Shown: positions 1 through 11,958 of the stretch, piece by piece
How positions within the stretch are numbered: position 1 is the first letter of the stretch
Layout of the letters: the number at the start of each line of letters is the position of its first letter
Assembly: GCA_949316235.1 (NCBI GenBank)
Contig: OX438748.1
Location: forward strand, 26,476,575 to 26,540,574
Reading direction: 5' to 3'
From: Oegoconia quadripuncta
Taxonomy: Eukaryota > Arthropoda > Insecta > Lepidoptera > Autostichidae
Length of the DNA stretch: 64,000 nucleotides
Made by a program: the position numbers and the translations under genes
Notes under the pieces: generated by a model
The model's input: only the letters and a program-made list of their open reading frames with translations
Databases searched by the model: none
What the model was told of the DNA's origin: nothing

Positions 1-144
1 TCTTGTCTGCACTTTAAAAACTAATTTGTAAATTAGTGACTTGCACGCACGTTTAAAGAGTAACTTAAATACGTGCTTAAACTTAAATCACTAGCGTTAG
101 TCTCCTTAAAAATCTCAACTGCATTTGAACATTGTGTGATTAGA

Positions 145-393
145 CACGTAGAAGGAATAGAACCAACCCATCTCTTCCAATGGGTGCGGAAAAGGGCGAC
201 TAAGGGACTTTACACCAAAAAAAATCAATAAATTTGCAACGGCGCAGCGATGAACAGAGGTGTCGAAATATACAGTGATTTCTGTATATTTCGAACAGTA
301 AACCATGGTGTTGGTTCAAGCATTAAACTTATAATGTTTGGAACACCTAACGCTAATGTTAGGGATATCTCTGACCACGCCATTTGGGATAAA
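145..393 (+). repeat. Rep-Q interspersed repeat, copy 1
   Basis: This matches 23748-23990 (plus) and 18555-18730 (minus). All share a start reading 'agaaccaacccatctcttcc', a middle 'aaggcgacta', and an end 'gggatatctctgaccac'. A short hairpin lies near the 3' end (cctaacgctaatgttagg). No coding potential is visible, so the class (SINE or LINE tail) is unknown. The 80-codon frame across it is judged to be chance. Confidence 0.7.
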
Positions 394-650
394 GCTCGTG
401 AGGTTAATACGTTTATTTTTAAATTTAAACGTAAAATAACAAGTAATTTTCCTAAGCCGACGGTAACAACTACAAGATCTAAATATCTTTGACGACTGAT
501 TGATGTAGTGGATAGTGAAGTGAGAGTGACTCTGCCTTCGAAGCCAACAATTGTGATTTCAAGTTCGCTAAGCCTACATATTTATGTGATGAATACGAAC
601 ATTTATTCGAATATTCTATATGCTACTATATATACTGTATATAATGAGTA

Positions 651-917
651 ACTACTAGCTGCTACCCGTGACTTCGTCCACGTAGAATTCGTTCAACGAA
701 ATACATGACTCTATGACTCAAAAGCAATCCCACTAATATTACTTATACTACAGGAACCAGTTGCTTTTCCTGTATAAAAAGTAGCCTATATGTCAATCCC
801 GGTCCTAATCTGTCTAGCAACCAAATTTCAACCAAATCTGTTCAGCCGTTTAGGCGTGAAGATGTAACGAACATACATGCACACACAAACTTTCACATTT
901 ATAATATTAGTTGGGAT
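651..917 (+). repeat. Rep-P interspersed repeat, full-length-like copy
   Basis: The copy starts near 'gctacccgtgacttcgtcc', continues through 'aaaaagtagcctatatg' and 'tcagccgtttaggcgtgaag', and ends 'tttataatattagttgggat'. Related copies lie at 10411, 14312, 16355, 26706, 52076, 62470 and 63830. The dense, uniform spread and fixed 3' end suggest a LINE 3' tail or a SINE-like element. No protein motif is visible. Confidence 0.7.
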
Positions 918-3900
918 TATTCCGTTTTCTAGTATCCATAGCACAGGCATTGCCTAGTTTAGTACTAGAGAATTAGTGTAAGTATCTAAAACATTATTAT
1001 TATTTAGGCGTTTAGTATGTAGTTGTACTATTGCTTGTCATAGTAATGCTATGATCAGTCACCACGTCATTGACCCCTAACTGGTCAACATCTGTCGGTA
1101 GCTATAAGCTAAAATTATTTGCTAATTAGTTGAAGTGTTTGTATGAATTGCGTAATTAATTACAGTATATTTATTACGGAGCTTGGAATCAGAGTAGTTG
1201 TTTTATTAACATATTATGATATGATAAGTACAGTCGCCGTTACACGTAAAAAATGTATGTCTTCTATCGCTAATAAGGCTAGATAAGGGGATAAACGTCT
1301 AATGGATAGACGTATTGACTTACCATAATTTACTTCTAGGACGCTTAAGTAGCAAATTTAGCAATCGAATCAGATTTAGAAAACAGATCAAAGAAGAATG
1401 AAAATACAATATTGATTGAATTGGTTTTAGATTGACTTTTTCCACAAATTCGATTAAGTTCTCATCTCACATTGTAAGAACAAATCGACAGAGACAATTT
1501 TATTCTATTATTACTCTCACAGATTTGTAGACACACTTGTAGAGATATAATCTTTGACATGAAACTATAATTACCTTAATTTACAATTTCCTAGGCGTGA
1601 TGTGAGTAAAGGTCTGGTAGGCGTTATATTATGCACTAGGCTCTCCTGTTTACCATAAAGCAACAGCTTGAGACTTGCGATCTTGCATCTTCAATGAACG
1701 TTTGGTCCGAGGCGATGAGAAATATCAATAATATACATAATTCTAATAAATATAGCGTCCAAAATGTATGTGTAAATATTACAGAAAAAGAACGACGAAT
1801 TTTTTTGAATCTAACATTGCCAAGATCCTTTCTTATATACTACGAATGTCCAAATTAGTGAAGGATTGATGAAAATACTATTATTTTATTATACTTTTAA
1901 ATTGTACATCAAAGATTATCGAGAGTATCAAAGGCTTTATTGTTGGATAGTCATAATGAGTCTGTGGTTGACCACAATTGCTGTTGCCTACTACAAAATA
2001 GATAGATATTTACTTGCATTCCGTAACTTAATTTGGATCAACGATTTTGTGCAACTCAACAAGTAGTTTGAATTGAATTCAAGTATTCTGTTCCTGGATG
2101 GTAATTTGATTATGCCACTTCACTGCAAAAATTTATAATGGTGGTTATATGTTGTTCTTCTGTTATATAAGTGTTATAAGAAGAAGTGTTATTGGTAATT
2201 ATTGAGAACCAAGGCTCTGTTATGAACTGTGATGATGATAACCATAATACTTAGAACGGAAACGGTCGAAGTAATATAGGGTTTAGTCATTAATAATATG
2301 GCTACTAGATATACTAAATGCAATCTTATAGATTTTACAGATGGATATAAAGCAAATAGTTCTATTGCTCTTGCTAATAAGGTTTACACCACTTTGTCCC
2401 CAATTCAAATGAATCTATATTCACGAGCGAGTACTAATTAAGCTTATGGATAATTAATTGATAGGAAGCAACGTAAAACCATCTGTGAAAGAAGCAATAA
2501 TTATATTGATTCTGGTTAACCTAGACTGTATTTACAAGGATGGTAAATCAAGCAACATACCGTAAGTAAATAGATTTTAAGTAAAGACTCAGTTAAATGA
2601 GAAAGTGATTTTAATTTGTTCGAAAATAAACAATCTATATCCGATGAATTGAAGAGTTCTTAAGTTTTGCAAATAGCCGTGGAGATTGCTATTATGTCAC
2701 ATATAGCATAGCAGTAATTACTTGCGCGACTGATCTGAGGTAAGAGTGGAAGTAAAGTGAACGTATCGAGATTCCCTTTTACTCGGGCGTCGGTCGACCG
2801 GTTCTAATATAATAGTTTTTTTTTTTGTAGTTTGCGGATGGACAATATTAGAAGTAGCGAGTAGGTACGGACTTATTTTACTGTAAGCATAGTATATTGT
2901 ATGACAGTAGAGAACTTGGAACTATAGATTCAAAATACATTGATAGTTCCAGCGACATTAACCTATTGGGAGTTGTATTTTAAATTCACATTACAACTCA
3001 TAAAGGGAACATTAAGATAATAATGCGTCTGGAAAGTAGGATGATTGACCTAATTATATACATCTGATAAAATTTACAACTCTTAAAATTTGTCACAATG
3101 CTCTTTACATTTCGAAGGATAGGCAAGAATGTAGGAATTCGCGAGGAAAGAAATAGTCTTGATAATATTGAAATTGTAAAATAGACTTAAAATCGATTGC
3201 CTAACGGTAAATACCAGACGAAAATGTTCTACGATAATACGTATGTGCTTTCCAAGCATTGATAAAAGATTTATTCATTAGATTCTTTACTGTGTGGTTA
3301 TATTATACTGTGGCTGTCGTAGAAAGGATCGATGGAGGAAGTCATTTAATACAGGAATTAAATAAATCACAAGGGAAAAGTGCTTCCGATGTTCGTTACT
3401 TCAAGGTCCGTAGGAGATTATGCAAGATTCCTACAATTAAAGAGAAATCAGGAGGCATTGGAATAGCAAAGATTAATATTATCTTTGGAAAACTTTTAAG
3501 GAAAATGGTGTAAATTATAGTATGTTCACAGAGAAATTACAAAATCATTTTTGCAGCTTTGACTATTGTCCGAACCAGCAGTCTTAATTTTTATTTTACG
3601 TTATTTAAAACTATTTTAAGCACGTTATTGCTATTGAAAATTCCAGTTTAAAATATTAGTATTAATTAACGGGTCTTTGTAAGTTTCTCAAATCAAATAT
3701 TCATAATGAAATCATTTTCATTTCATTTTATAATCAAATCATTGCTTTGTTATTGTTTTTCTTCAATTCGTGTTTCTCTACTACGTGAGGATACAGCAGT
3801 CAAATGTTCTTATTAATCTGCAATTACAATACAGATATTTATCTTAGTGATTATTTCCATCAGACGGCATCTTCGTAATACTTTTAACAATCTAGTGATC

Positions 3901-4085
3901 GAGAAACTTTTCGAAGTTGTTAATTGAATCTAACTGTCTTTCATTTTAAAGCAAAACAACACTTGAAACATTTTCTCAGCTTTACCTTTTAGCTATTCAC
4001 TTCAACATTCAACATCTTCATGTTTAGTCAATAATATATCAAATCACTCTATGCCTATGGTAGCCCTTTTAGGATGTTCATTTAT
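918..4085. other. AT-rich stretch, no gene or classified repeat
   Basis: About 3.2 kb of unique-looking AT-rich sequence. Open frames are at most 84 codons (3259-3513) and have no recognisable motif or signal. Short T runs such as 2818-2825 are the only low-complexity parts. It may be intergenic or intronic. Confidence 0.6.
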
Positions 4086-4089
4086 TACT

Positions 4090-4235
4090 TCATCATCATC
4101 AGCCGTAATCAGCCATTCAGCATAATCCACCACCCGTCTCAGGTGCGATTGGTGTAGTTCTGTCAGACTAGTGGCTATCTGAAAGTCAGCGTTTTTAACA
4201 GCCTTCAATTAAAAACAAGTGGGACCGATTATTTA
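4090..4235 (-). mobile_element. LINE 3' end with (ATG)n tail, degenerate
   Basis: On the plus strand it opens with repeated 'tcatca', then 'gccgtaatcagccattcag', 'ccacccgtctcagg', and ends in 'ccttcaattaaaaacaagtgg'. Read on the minus strand this is a 3' tail closing in a (GATGAT) microsatellite, as in RTE-type LINE ends common in moths. The ends at 47190 and 56625 share the 'ttttcaattgaaggcag'-like block. Confidence 0.5.
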
Positions 4236-4261
4236 CGATGCCCTCTGAAGCCTAGAAATAC

Positions 4262-4287
4262 CATGGACTTATTATAATAAGTCCATG
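4262..4287. repeat. Perfect 26-bp palindrome
   Basis: CATGGACTTATTA is followed directly by its exact reverse complement, with no loop. It is unrelated to any neighbouring repeat that I can see. Confidence 0.9.
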
Positions 4288-4326
4288 AGAAATACTCGCA
4301 TTAATGTCATGTCTACTACGCATCTT

Positions 4327-4380
4327 AGAACTGATCGCGCCAGACATTGCTTAACTTCGCTAATCGAAAACGAATAATGA
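4327..4380 (-). repeat. 5S rRNA-derived fragment
   Basis: The stretch 'gccagacattgcttaacttcg' (first 20 bases are the informative part) resembles the complement of the internal-promoter half of 5S rRNA, and resembles the better copy at 56095-56165. Only about 50 bases are alignable, so this is a remnant. Confidence 0.4.
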
Positions 4381-5057
4381 ATACGATTCCATCAAGAGTG
4401 CTTCCGCGTGCACGAGTGATTATTACTTGAATGTACTTGTTCGAATGAAAATGGCGTTTATATCTGTAATCGTTATTATGCGAACACTTAGTTTAAATTT
4501 TCTTTTTAATATTACTTCAAGTTTAACGAACATCGAAATTATGTCACCAGTTACATATTATTTAGTTGTTTTACTGTCCCATTCATTAAAATGTAAGAAA
4601 TTGTTACAAGACGAAAGTAATTAATTACTTACTAAGTAGTTTGACATTAATATCAGATAATTTAATTATCCGAATAAGTGATGTCTTTATTATGGAGTCT
4701 TTATTTTGACTAATTGCTTAGCTTTTGATTGTTATTGCTACCAGCTATAAAATTGAAAATTCCTTACGGCTAATGTAATATCATACTCTGCATCTTTGTC
4801 TGTCCGATACTTGCAACCTGGTTTAATAAATAAACCTATGATTTACTTACTCAAGATCATAAAAATATTAGCCTGTTGTATCATGTATGAAATAAATCAT
4901 TCAATGCGTTTCGTAATTCTAGATTAAGTTCGCTTAAATTAGTGTCATTATTACAGGTGTTATGAACGAACTAATAAATCATTTGAAACTCTCACTCGGT
5001 AGGTGTACTTTCTCTAGTTTATTTAGACAAAAGTGCTGAACAACTGTGCTTGTAAAA

Positions 5058-5170
5058 ATATTTGTTTAAAAGAGCAACCCTTGAGTACCTATCTAGCTCG
5101 TTCTTTTCTGGGGAGTCAACCTTGTGAATGAGCGGTAATTATATGTCATGTCGAATTCAGATGTTATTTT
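5058..5170 (+). mobile_element. CR1/jockey-type LINE 3' UTR fragment
   Basis: The block 'aaaagagcaacccttgag', then 'ctcgttcttttctgggg' and 'tgaatgagcggtaat', recurs in the LINE 3' UTRs at 21448-21680, 38625-38815, 48420-48545 and 49690-49840. No coding part remains here. Confidence 0.55.
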
Positions 5171-5229
5171 ATAATTTACGAAATATATAAAAAATGTATT
5201 TTGAATAGATTTTTCGTCGCTGATTGTGG

Positions 5230-6260
5230 ATACTTAGTAAAATATAAGTTATATATAATGCTAATACCCATCAAATTAGAACTGTACGTATGTCTTAAGT
5301 AACTCTCTTCTAATGTTGTAAAATAGGGAAGCACTTTTGGACAACACATTTGGAACCTAACAATTATAATTTGTTGACACCTTGTTGACACCGATAATGA
5401 ATTGCTTATATGTGCTTATTGTGTCTGGCGAGGTAAGTAAAGTACTCATTTGAATTTATCAAAATATTTAGTTGAATTATTAAATTAATTAATCAATATA
5501 AAAAATAAAATATCGAAACATATTATCATAATATGTATGACGATAATATATTTTATGTTATGATATAAGTATGTAATGATATCTTGAGTAATCATGTAAG
5601 TACTTAATCATTATATGAGTATAATATATATATGATATATGATGGCTGCTTTATGATAGGATATAGTGATGGGTTTACAACAATAGGCTATCGTCGACTG
5701 TATCTCACAATAACCAATATTGTTAGTTACTGTTTTTTGGCTTACCACTGCACTTTATAAATTGTAATATTTATATTTCTTAAATTATAACTTTATAAAA
5801 ATTGTGGAAACTATAGGTCTACATTTATTCTTTTTAAGTTTTGAATTTGATTATAAACGACTATTTGTTTCATAATAAACAAAATATAAATAACATTATT
5901 AAACACGAGAAACTAAAAGTTTTGCTTTAAAATTTACTCCTATCTTGTGCAGTAGTACAAACAGTACACACATTGAAATAAAGAAACTTTCAAGAAACTT
6001 TATTCGATACTTATAATGACTAGTAAATCATTAATAAAAGCAAGAAACTAAAAGTAAATAAAAGTAACTCTTTGCCAGCAGTTAAAACTGATTAATCGAA
6101 ACATCTAGCAGATTAGTTTAACCACAAAAGTTAAAATGCCACACAGGTTATTTCAACGGCTATAAGTCATCTACGGATCAAAACAAAATAATTGCTTTGA
6201 TAACATCAACTTGGGAATGAACTGTGTTATTGTCTTTGCCAGTGTAACTGTTATATCATC
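5230..6260. other. AT-rich unique stretch
   Basis: No gene or classified repeat was seen. 5515-5645 is extremely AT-rich, dominated by overlapping 'atgatat' and 'ataatat' words, and could be a matrix-attachment-like or slippage-prone tract. The 71-codon minus frame ending at 5176 has no motif. Confidence 0.5.
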
Positions 6261-6261
6261 T

Positions 6262-6560
6262 TGTAATGACGGTAGTTAATTGCGGTAGATGGTTAAGCTT
6301 TTGTTTTGATAAACTATTATTTTGTTAGTCCTATGACTGTGACTACGTTTGTGTTTTATCTCTTGAAAAACAACGGGTGTTATCTGCGTTAATTCTTTGT
6401 CCGGATGTATCTCAATAATGCTCTGAATGGTTTTTAATTTAAGATTTTTTTTTTAACTTAAGATTAAACTAGAGAAAAGAATGTTAGCCATGTTTGTTGA
6501 AACCGTTTCGTTGATATTTTTAAGACAGTTGCTTTGTACACCTGGATAACATTACAATTT
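6262..6560 (-). repeat. Rep-F interspersed repeat, copy 1
   Basis: It shares with 7180-7480 the blocks 'tgtaatgacggtagtta', 'gcggtagatggttaagctt', 'tttgtccggatgtatctcaa' and a 'gaaaccgtttcg' core. The two are direct repeats about 0.9 kb apart. The family is recognised elsewhere by 'accgattttcatcaaa' and 'cccgacagcatattttgta'. Confidence 0.6.
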
Positions 6561-7179
6561 TAGTTCCTTTGGAGTTTTCGAAATTATCAGTGAACGTTAC
6601 GAGTACTTATCACTTCAATTGTTGATTTTCACTTATTTCGTATGATAAAAAATGATCTTTGTATTTCCTTACTATGCAGAAATATATTGTTTAAAAAATT
6701 TACAACGACGAGCGTAACTCCTATAGAGTTGTATTAATGATTATTTCAAATCCCCAATTTTATTACATGGTTATTAATTATCGATGATGAGGAAAAATTA
6801 CTATGTGAATACCTACTGACAAAATTAACATAATCACTGTTTTCTAAAGTCTATATTTCTTACCGGTTTTAACACACAGGACCTTTTAAATTGCTTGTTC
6901 TATTTACTGTGCCAGCTTCGAAAAAAGGAAACATATCGAACGATAAAATGTTTTTTATAATAACTCATTTACCAATTTGATGAATGAATTGTTTGCATTT
7001 GTTATACTTTGCATCTAAAAACCTACATTTAGTAAGAGGACATTAGAATCAAGTGAAATTGTTTTGAGTAATATGCTTGTTTAGTTAGTTTTGAAATTTG
7101 CATGAAATTGACAAAAGTTTAATTACGTTGAGACAATTTTTTACCCCCACACGAAGAACAACGGGTGTTTTGTTTAACG

Positions 7180-7480
7180 GCCTTGTAATGACGGTAGTTA
7201 TAGCGGTAGATGGTTAAGCTTTTGGTTTGATAAATATGTAATTGTTTTGTAAGTCCGATGACTATGACTTCGTTTATCTATAGCTCTTAAAAAATTACGG
7301 ATGTCATGTGCGTCCATTCTTTGTCCGGATGTATCTCAATAATAAGTGGTCCGATTTCAGAGCCATTTTTTTTTATTAAAGAAGAGAAAGAGAGAAAGGT
7401 CATGTTTGGTGAAAATCCGGCCGTTTCGAAGATATTTCAGTTTTAACACAGTTGGTTGATGTATTTGGATAATGTTAGTC
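7180..7480 (-). repeat. Rep-F interspersed repeat, copy 2
   Basis: A second copy in the same orientation as 6262-6560. It is slightly better preserved at its right end ('ggccgtttcgaagatattt'). Confidence 0.6.
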
Positions 7481-8640
7481 TTTCAGGATTCAAAATTTTA
7501 GATTTTATACTATAAATTGTCGCAATGAAAACCATTAAGTAAAGTCGAAATAGGATAATGAACCATCGTCCTTCCAAAGCGTCGTTTAGATAGTAATCAC
7601 ATGTACTTTTACAATGTTCTTACAAAACTATTTCGACGACGAAATTATCACTTTTTTACTCGACTTTTTTACCATAACTAAAAACTTCTATAACCAATCA
7701 AAATCACCTAACAAACACCACACTCACTTTGCACTGTCACCAACTTGTTTTTATTTAATTAAAATCAAATTTCACTTACAAAAATCTTCATGTTAGCAAT
7801 GCTTGGACGCCGGTCTTCGGCGGTATCTTTTGCTGCAATGATGGTCAGAACAGTGATGCACTAACATTATATAGCTGACGGAAGTGATTGTATTTTACGC
7901 GGGAAAGGCTTCTTTTGGGAACTCCACGATGTTGGTACGACAGAGAAAGGCTATTTCGGGGACCGATCGATTGTTCTCAAAATTGATTGAATAAATTAGA
8001 TTAATTGTTATTGTTTGATTATTAATATTGCACATAAAGGTTTTGTTGTTGATGGAAACTAATTTGGGATGTCTATTTTGTGCCACACTTGTAAAAACTA
8101 GTCTTATTCAGAAGGATACGAAGAATCCAAAAGAAATGCACACGAGAGCACAAAAGAGCACAAGACATTTTTGGTCCTGTGACGTTAATTTAGTCCCTTC
8201 AAAACAATATCCTCAAAAAAATTTAGAGGACACGCAAAGACATGATTGAAGGACTGCCCCCATAAACAGAACGCTTCATTTCAGCCAATCAGCTGCGATA
8301 AATGAAGCGTTAGCGTTTGTCATTAGAAAGGATTGCCATTTGGCTTGTAGTCAAGTTACACTTTTCACCGTAATCGCTCTCATTTCAGATGGTTAGTAAA
8401 TTAGGGTATTTGTCGAATAGGGAATTTTCAGAATAAGGCTAATCGCAAGGAGGTCCAAAAACTACTGGAAATCACTTCGAGAAGAAGTCCAGTTACTAAA
8501 CCAGAGTGACGGACGATGTAGCCGAACATGTAGTAAATACCCGATCCCAATAAATACGTAATCACCCTGAAAATTAAATGATTATTTTTGACTTTAGTAG
8601 GTATATACTAAAGAGTAAGGTTGGGATCTCCTATTAAAAG
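7481..8640. other. No gene seen; one 12-bp inverted repeat
   Basis: The stretch contains a perfect 12-bp stem (AACGCTTCATTT at 8270-8281 with its complement at 8300-8311) and otherwise unclassified sequence. Overlapping 60-73 codon frames on both strands have no recognisable domain. Confidence 0.5.
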
Positions 8641-8680
8641 ATCCTCATAAAAAAAAAAAAAAAAAAAGTAATAATAAATA

Positions 8681-9010
8681 TTACCTTGGAAATTGGCGTT
8701 TTGTACCTATGAAGAATTTCATTGAGACTGTTTTCTCCATACAAACATTTTGGAATTTTTTTTTGCGAACGGCAATTTCAAATTTAGCTAAACTTTGTGT
8801 GTATTATCGGATAACATTAATTTAAATATAGACAGTGTTAATTTTTAAAGGTAACCGCTTTATAAAAGTTTCTGCGAATCTAAGAAATAATATGGGAAGC
8901 TCATGAAAAGAGCTGTGTTCAAGTTTTTTTTTATTATGTGATTTAGCTCATACATTGAAAAATATTTCATGTGAAACCTTGAAAATATATTCTATTTTCC
9001 AAATAAAAAT
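8681..9010 (+). mobile_element. MITE-T, 3'-truncated copy
   Basis: It begins 'ttaccttggaaattggcg' and follows the family through 'ggataacattaatttaaat', 'taaccgctttataaaagtt' and 'ccttgaaaatatattct'. It stops before the right terminal inverted repeat. Intact family members lie at 24968, 34613 and 50936. A 20-A run (8648-8666) precedes it. Confidence 0.8.
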
Positions 9011-9151
9011 TGACGTCGATGATGGTTATATAAAAAACTATCACAGCTAAGTAGGCTTCACAAGTTAATGAGTAATAGTCGAAAAACTTATAAAATGTAT
9101 TTTCCGTTGTAAATAATTTGTTAAATAACAAAAACCCCCTTCTAAGACCGC

Positions 9152-9484
9152 ATTTTTTTTTATGCACAACGGGTTGGTACTTGACCTCAATCACACCTGA
9201 TGTTAAATGAAGATGAGGTCGAAGGTGGAAGCGTACTGACCCGTATACCCCAACACATTTGGGGGACTGGCTATCTTATCTCTGACAACCGGAACACAAC
9301 AGTGCTATTAACATTGCTGTTTGGCGGCAGATTTAGATGAGACGGTGGTAGCTAGCCAGGCGGACATTTAAAATGCCCTACCACCAACCAAACCGAGTAC
9401 TTAAACATGTACCCCGCTGGGGATCGAACCCGCGACCTCCGAATCGTAAACACAATGTTGTTTACATTGAGCCACGTAGGCCGC
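9152..9484 (-). mobile_element. SINE-B (tRNA-headed), near full length
   Basis: Read on the minus strand, it has a tRNA-like head with B box GGTTCGATCCC, a body with 'gtccgcctgg' and 'gataagatagccag', and an A-rich end. A candidate target duplication 'ccgcat' occurs at 9148-9153 and 9481-9486. Copies occur throughout the window. Confidence 0.85.
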
Positions 9485-9699
9485 ATATTGTACTATGGAC
9501 AACTATTAACCTGTGGCCCGACTCGCATTTAGCGATGATGGTTTTGAAAAAAAAAACCTATGCCAATACCAAACATTTCACTAACCTATATATTATGGCA
9601 TATTTTAGTCCTTACGGTAAGAAATCCGTTACTTGCACACATAAAAAAAAATTATCCCAGATCTTGCTGTTCTGAAGGGGTGCGTAAAAGGCTAAGTGC

Positions 9700-9990
9700 C
9701 TTTCCTCTTTGGACAGCCAGACTTAACCTCTAAGCAAAATAGAAGCCAGCCTTCCGATCATTTGAAGCTTCGACCACAGAAAAAGACAACGAGCGCCTGG
9801 CCCCCACGGCCCAAGAGTATCCACCCCAAACGGAGCAAAAATAAAATCTCCACTGAGACTAGCATATTTGCGCCGTTTTAGGTTCTCAGCAGTTGCGGCT
9901 GCAGATCCTGCATTATTAGAAGTTACTGGAAGATGGGACGGTGCAAGCGTATCGACACAAGTTGCATCCCAAACTAAAGCGCGTCCCAAC
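9700..9990 (+). repeat. Rep-K repeat (LINE-associated, unclassified)
   Basis: It shares 'aagccagccttccg', 'cccacggccc' and 'gagcaaaaa' with 50766-50935, and 'gttgcggctgcagatcc' with the edge of the R1-type LINE fragment at 51870-51905. It is probably non-coding LINE sequence. The 88-codon minus frame here is unsupported. Confidence 0.5.
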
Positions 9991-10009
9991 TTCCAGGGTA
10001 AAAGAGTTA

Positions 10010-10200
10010 TTACTATTTATTATTATTATTAAGAGCCCATAGTGTCCCACTGCTGAGCAAAGGCCTCCCTCATCTGTGTCCAGTCGTTTTTGTTCTAGCG
10101 AGCACAAACCATCCCTTATTGAAACTGTCCAGCTCGTCTCTCCACCGTTTTCGCGGTCTGCCACGTATGCGTCTGGCGGTTGTAGGAGTCCAAATAGTGG
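10010..10200 (-). mobile_element. LINE C-terminal fragment (RTE-like), degenerate
   Basis: The minus strand reads RGRPRK-like residues followed by WRDELDSF, then a simple (AAT)n tail at the low-coordinate end. This 'GRPR..W.D' block precedes the stop in RTE-type LINEs. No catalytic region remains. Confidence 0.5.
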
Positions 10201-10274
10201 ACGCTTTTAACCACAACTCGCACAAAGAGTTATTCGTGAATTTAATTTACTACCATCTTTCTTTTTGGTTGGCC

Positions 10275-10395
10275 TGAATACAATACAATACAAATACGCT
10301 TTATTGCACAAAAGGAGAATATATATTTTACAAAACACAATACAGAAAAGAGTACGATTAGGCGGCCTTATTACTAAAAGCGAAATATAAGATTG
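10275..10395 (-). mobile_element. LINE 3' end with (ATTGT)n tail
   Basis: The plus strand shows 'gaatacaatacaatacaaat' followed by 'acgctttattgcacaaa'. Read on the minus strand this is a 3' end 'tgcaataaagcgt' plus a pentamer tail, like 59085-59135. No coding sequence is seen. Confidence 0.5.
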
Positions 10396-10410
10396 TTGAA
10401 AGTTTTATTA

Positions 10411-10640
10411 TAGACTAGCTTTCGGTCTGCGGCTCCGCCTGCATGGAACAACTTTATCGCGAAAATCTCGTGGGAACTACTAATAAATAAATAAATAATA
10501 TCCAATGTCTTAATCCAGGGTATATTCTACCTATATACCAAAGTTCATGGTAGACAGATTAGGACATAGATTAACATTTTTTTGCTAAGCCGATTTTGAT
10601 GAAATGTTCCACATGAACGAAGTCGCGGGCAAAAGCTAGT
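10411..10640. repeat. Rep-P, two pieces fused in opposite orientation
   Basis: 10411-10550 is plus oriented ('gactagctttcggtctgcgg' to 'tataccaaagttcatgg'). From about 10551 the sequence matches the minus strand of the same family ('gattaggacatagattaac' to 'gaagtcgcgggcaaaagct'). A similar fusion occurs at 26706-26965. Confidence 0.6.
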
Positions 10641-11365
10641 AGTTGTATAATTCGGAAATTACACGAATGGAAATGGAAAGGAATGGAACTACCTGTCTTT
10701 TTCTGATCTGTCAAAAATATGTAAACCGATTTTTGAAATTGCTAGAGCGTGACTACGGACCGGTTTCAATGAAAACAAAAATGTGCCCATTGTTCGGGAT
10801 TCTAACAATGGGCTTGACAATTAATGTGATTGGTTCTTTCTATTTTAGTTTCATATCAATAGTTAGCCTCAATAACTTAGGTATGAAACACGTTATATAC
10901 ATTACAACAAAAATGTTAATTTATAAACAAACAAGCCATACAAAACGGTATCCTTCCGTTTGGCAAAATATTTTTCGTCAAATTTTACTTCCCAAAAAAC
11001 TTATCGCACTAGTTTCACTCCCAAAATGAATCTTTAGCAAATTTATATTTCGCAGTTTAATCACTTGGTCTAATATTAATTTGGCAACCTTTTACTTGCT
11101 CAAGTTTTATTAAGTCAAATATACATTAAGCAAATGCTTTATTTTGTAAAAAATCATATTCCAAAAACAAGTTCGTTCAAATTTTCATTTTAATATGGGT
11201 GATAAATTGTAAAAATATGAAAAGTCTGTTATAAATCATTATTGTTATAATTATTACCTATTAAATTGTCACTTCACACAATCAGAATAAACAAGCAAGT
11301 ATAATAGTTAAGTACAATAATTAAGTAGAATGTTACGTAGGCTAGATTAGAACTGCTAGAAAAGT

Positions 11366-11382
11366 GGGTTAGGTTAGGTTAG
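11366..11382 (+). repeat. Three TTAGG units
   Basis: 'gggttaggttaggttag' matches the insect telomere unit. It lies a few bases upstream of the left end of GC-H copy 1. Confidence 0.7.
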
Positions 11383-11387
11383 AACTG

Positions 11388-11958
11388 TGGGGGTGCGATG
11401 TCAGACAACCTCCTCGTGTGCCTGATGGCTACTTGTCCCCCTGGATACGTCTGGGGGGAACGGTAGTCGTTGGGCCGGTGCACCCTGGGCATCGGTCAAC
11501 AACTTCCATTTAAGGGTTCTTGTTGACCGATGGCTAATAGTCTGACGGGGTGGGCTCCTCCGCGTGTCCCTCTGGTTTAGCAGAGGGCACTGCGGATGGA
11601 GCAGGAGACGCTCCCCTCCTAGCGGGGGAGTAAGGGTGGGCTCGGTGTGCACTCGCACTGCCGCCGAGCAGGCCTGGGAAGGAGGTTAGGGGGAACCTCC
11701 TACCCCTTGCCACCGCCGGGCTCGTAATCCGGAACCGCGGCTTTCAGCTGCAGTCCGGGACCGAGGGTCTTGGCTTAACCGCCCGGACCGCGAGGAAGGA
11801 AAACCTCTATAAAAAACCAGCCCAAGTTTCGGCTCCGAGGCCCGCCTCGGCGCCGAAATGCCCTCGTCGTCCCACTCCCGAAAATTCGTTCTCGGGAGTG
11901 GAACGACGAGGGATGGTGGAGGGCGAATTCCACCACAGCGGGCTGCGGCGAGGAAGAT
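11388..11958 (+). mobile_element. GC-H hairpin-array element, copy 1 (3' truncated)
   Basis: It is collinear with 22208-22775, with only scattered substitutions and small indels. It starts at the same base ('ggggtgcgatgtcag') and stops after 'ctgcggcgaggaag', where SINE-B-like sequence begins. It includes a perfect stem around 11492-11535 (CATCGGTCAACAA and complement), a 32-nt hairpin (11827-11858) and a 52-nt hairpin (11861-11912). GC content changes sharply at both edges. The 85-codon minus frame has no domain, and no recognisable protein is encoded. Strand is arbitrary. Confidence 0.75.

Noticed and set aside
1..100. Imperfect inverted repeat near the window start ('ctaatttgtaaattag' and 'tagtgact...atcactag')
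   Set aside because: Short and gapped; expected by chance in AT-rich DNA.
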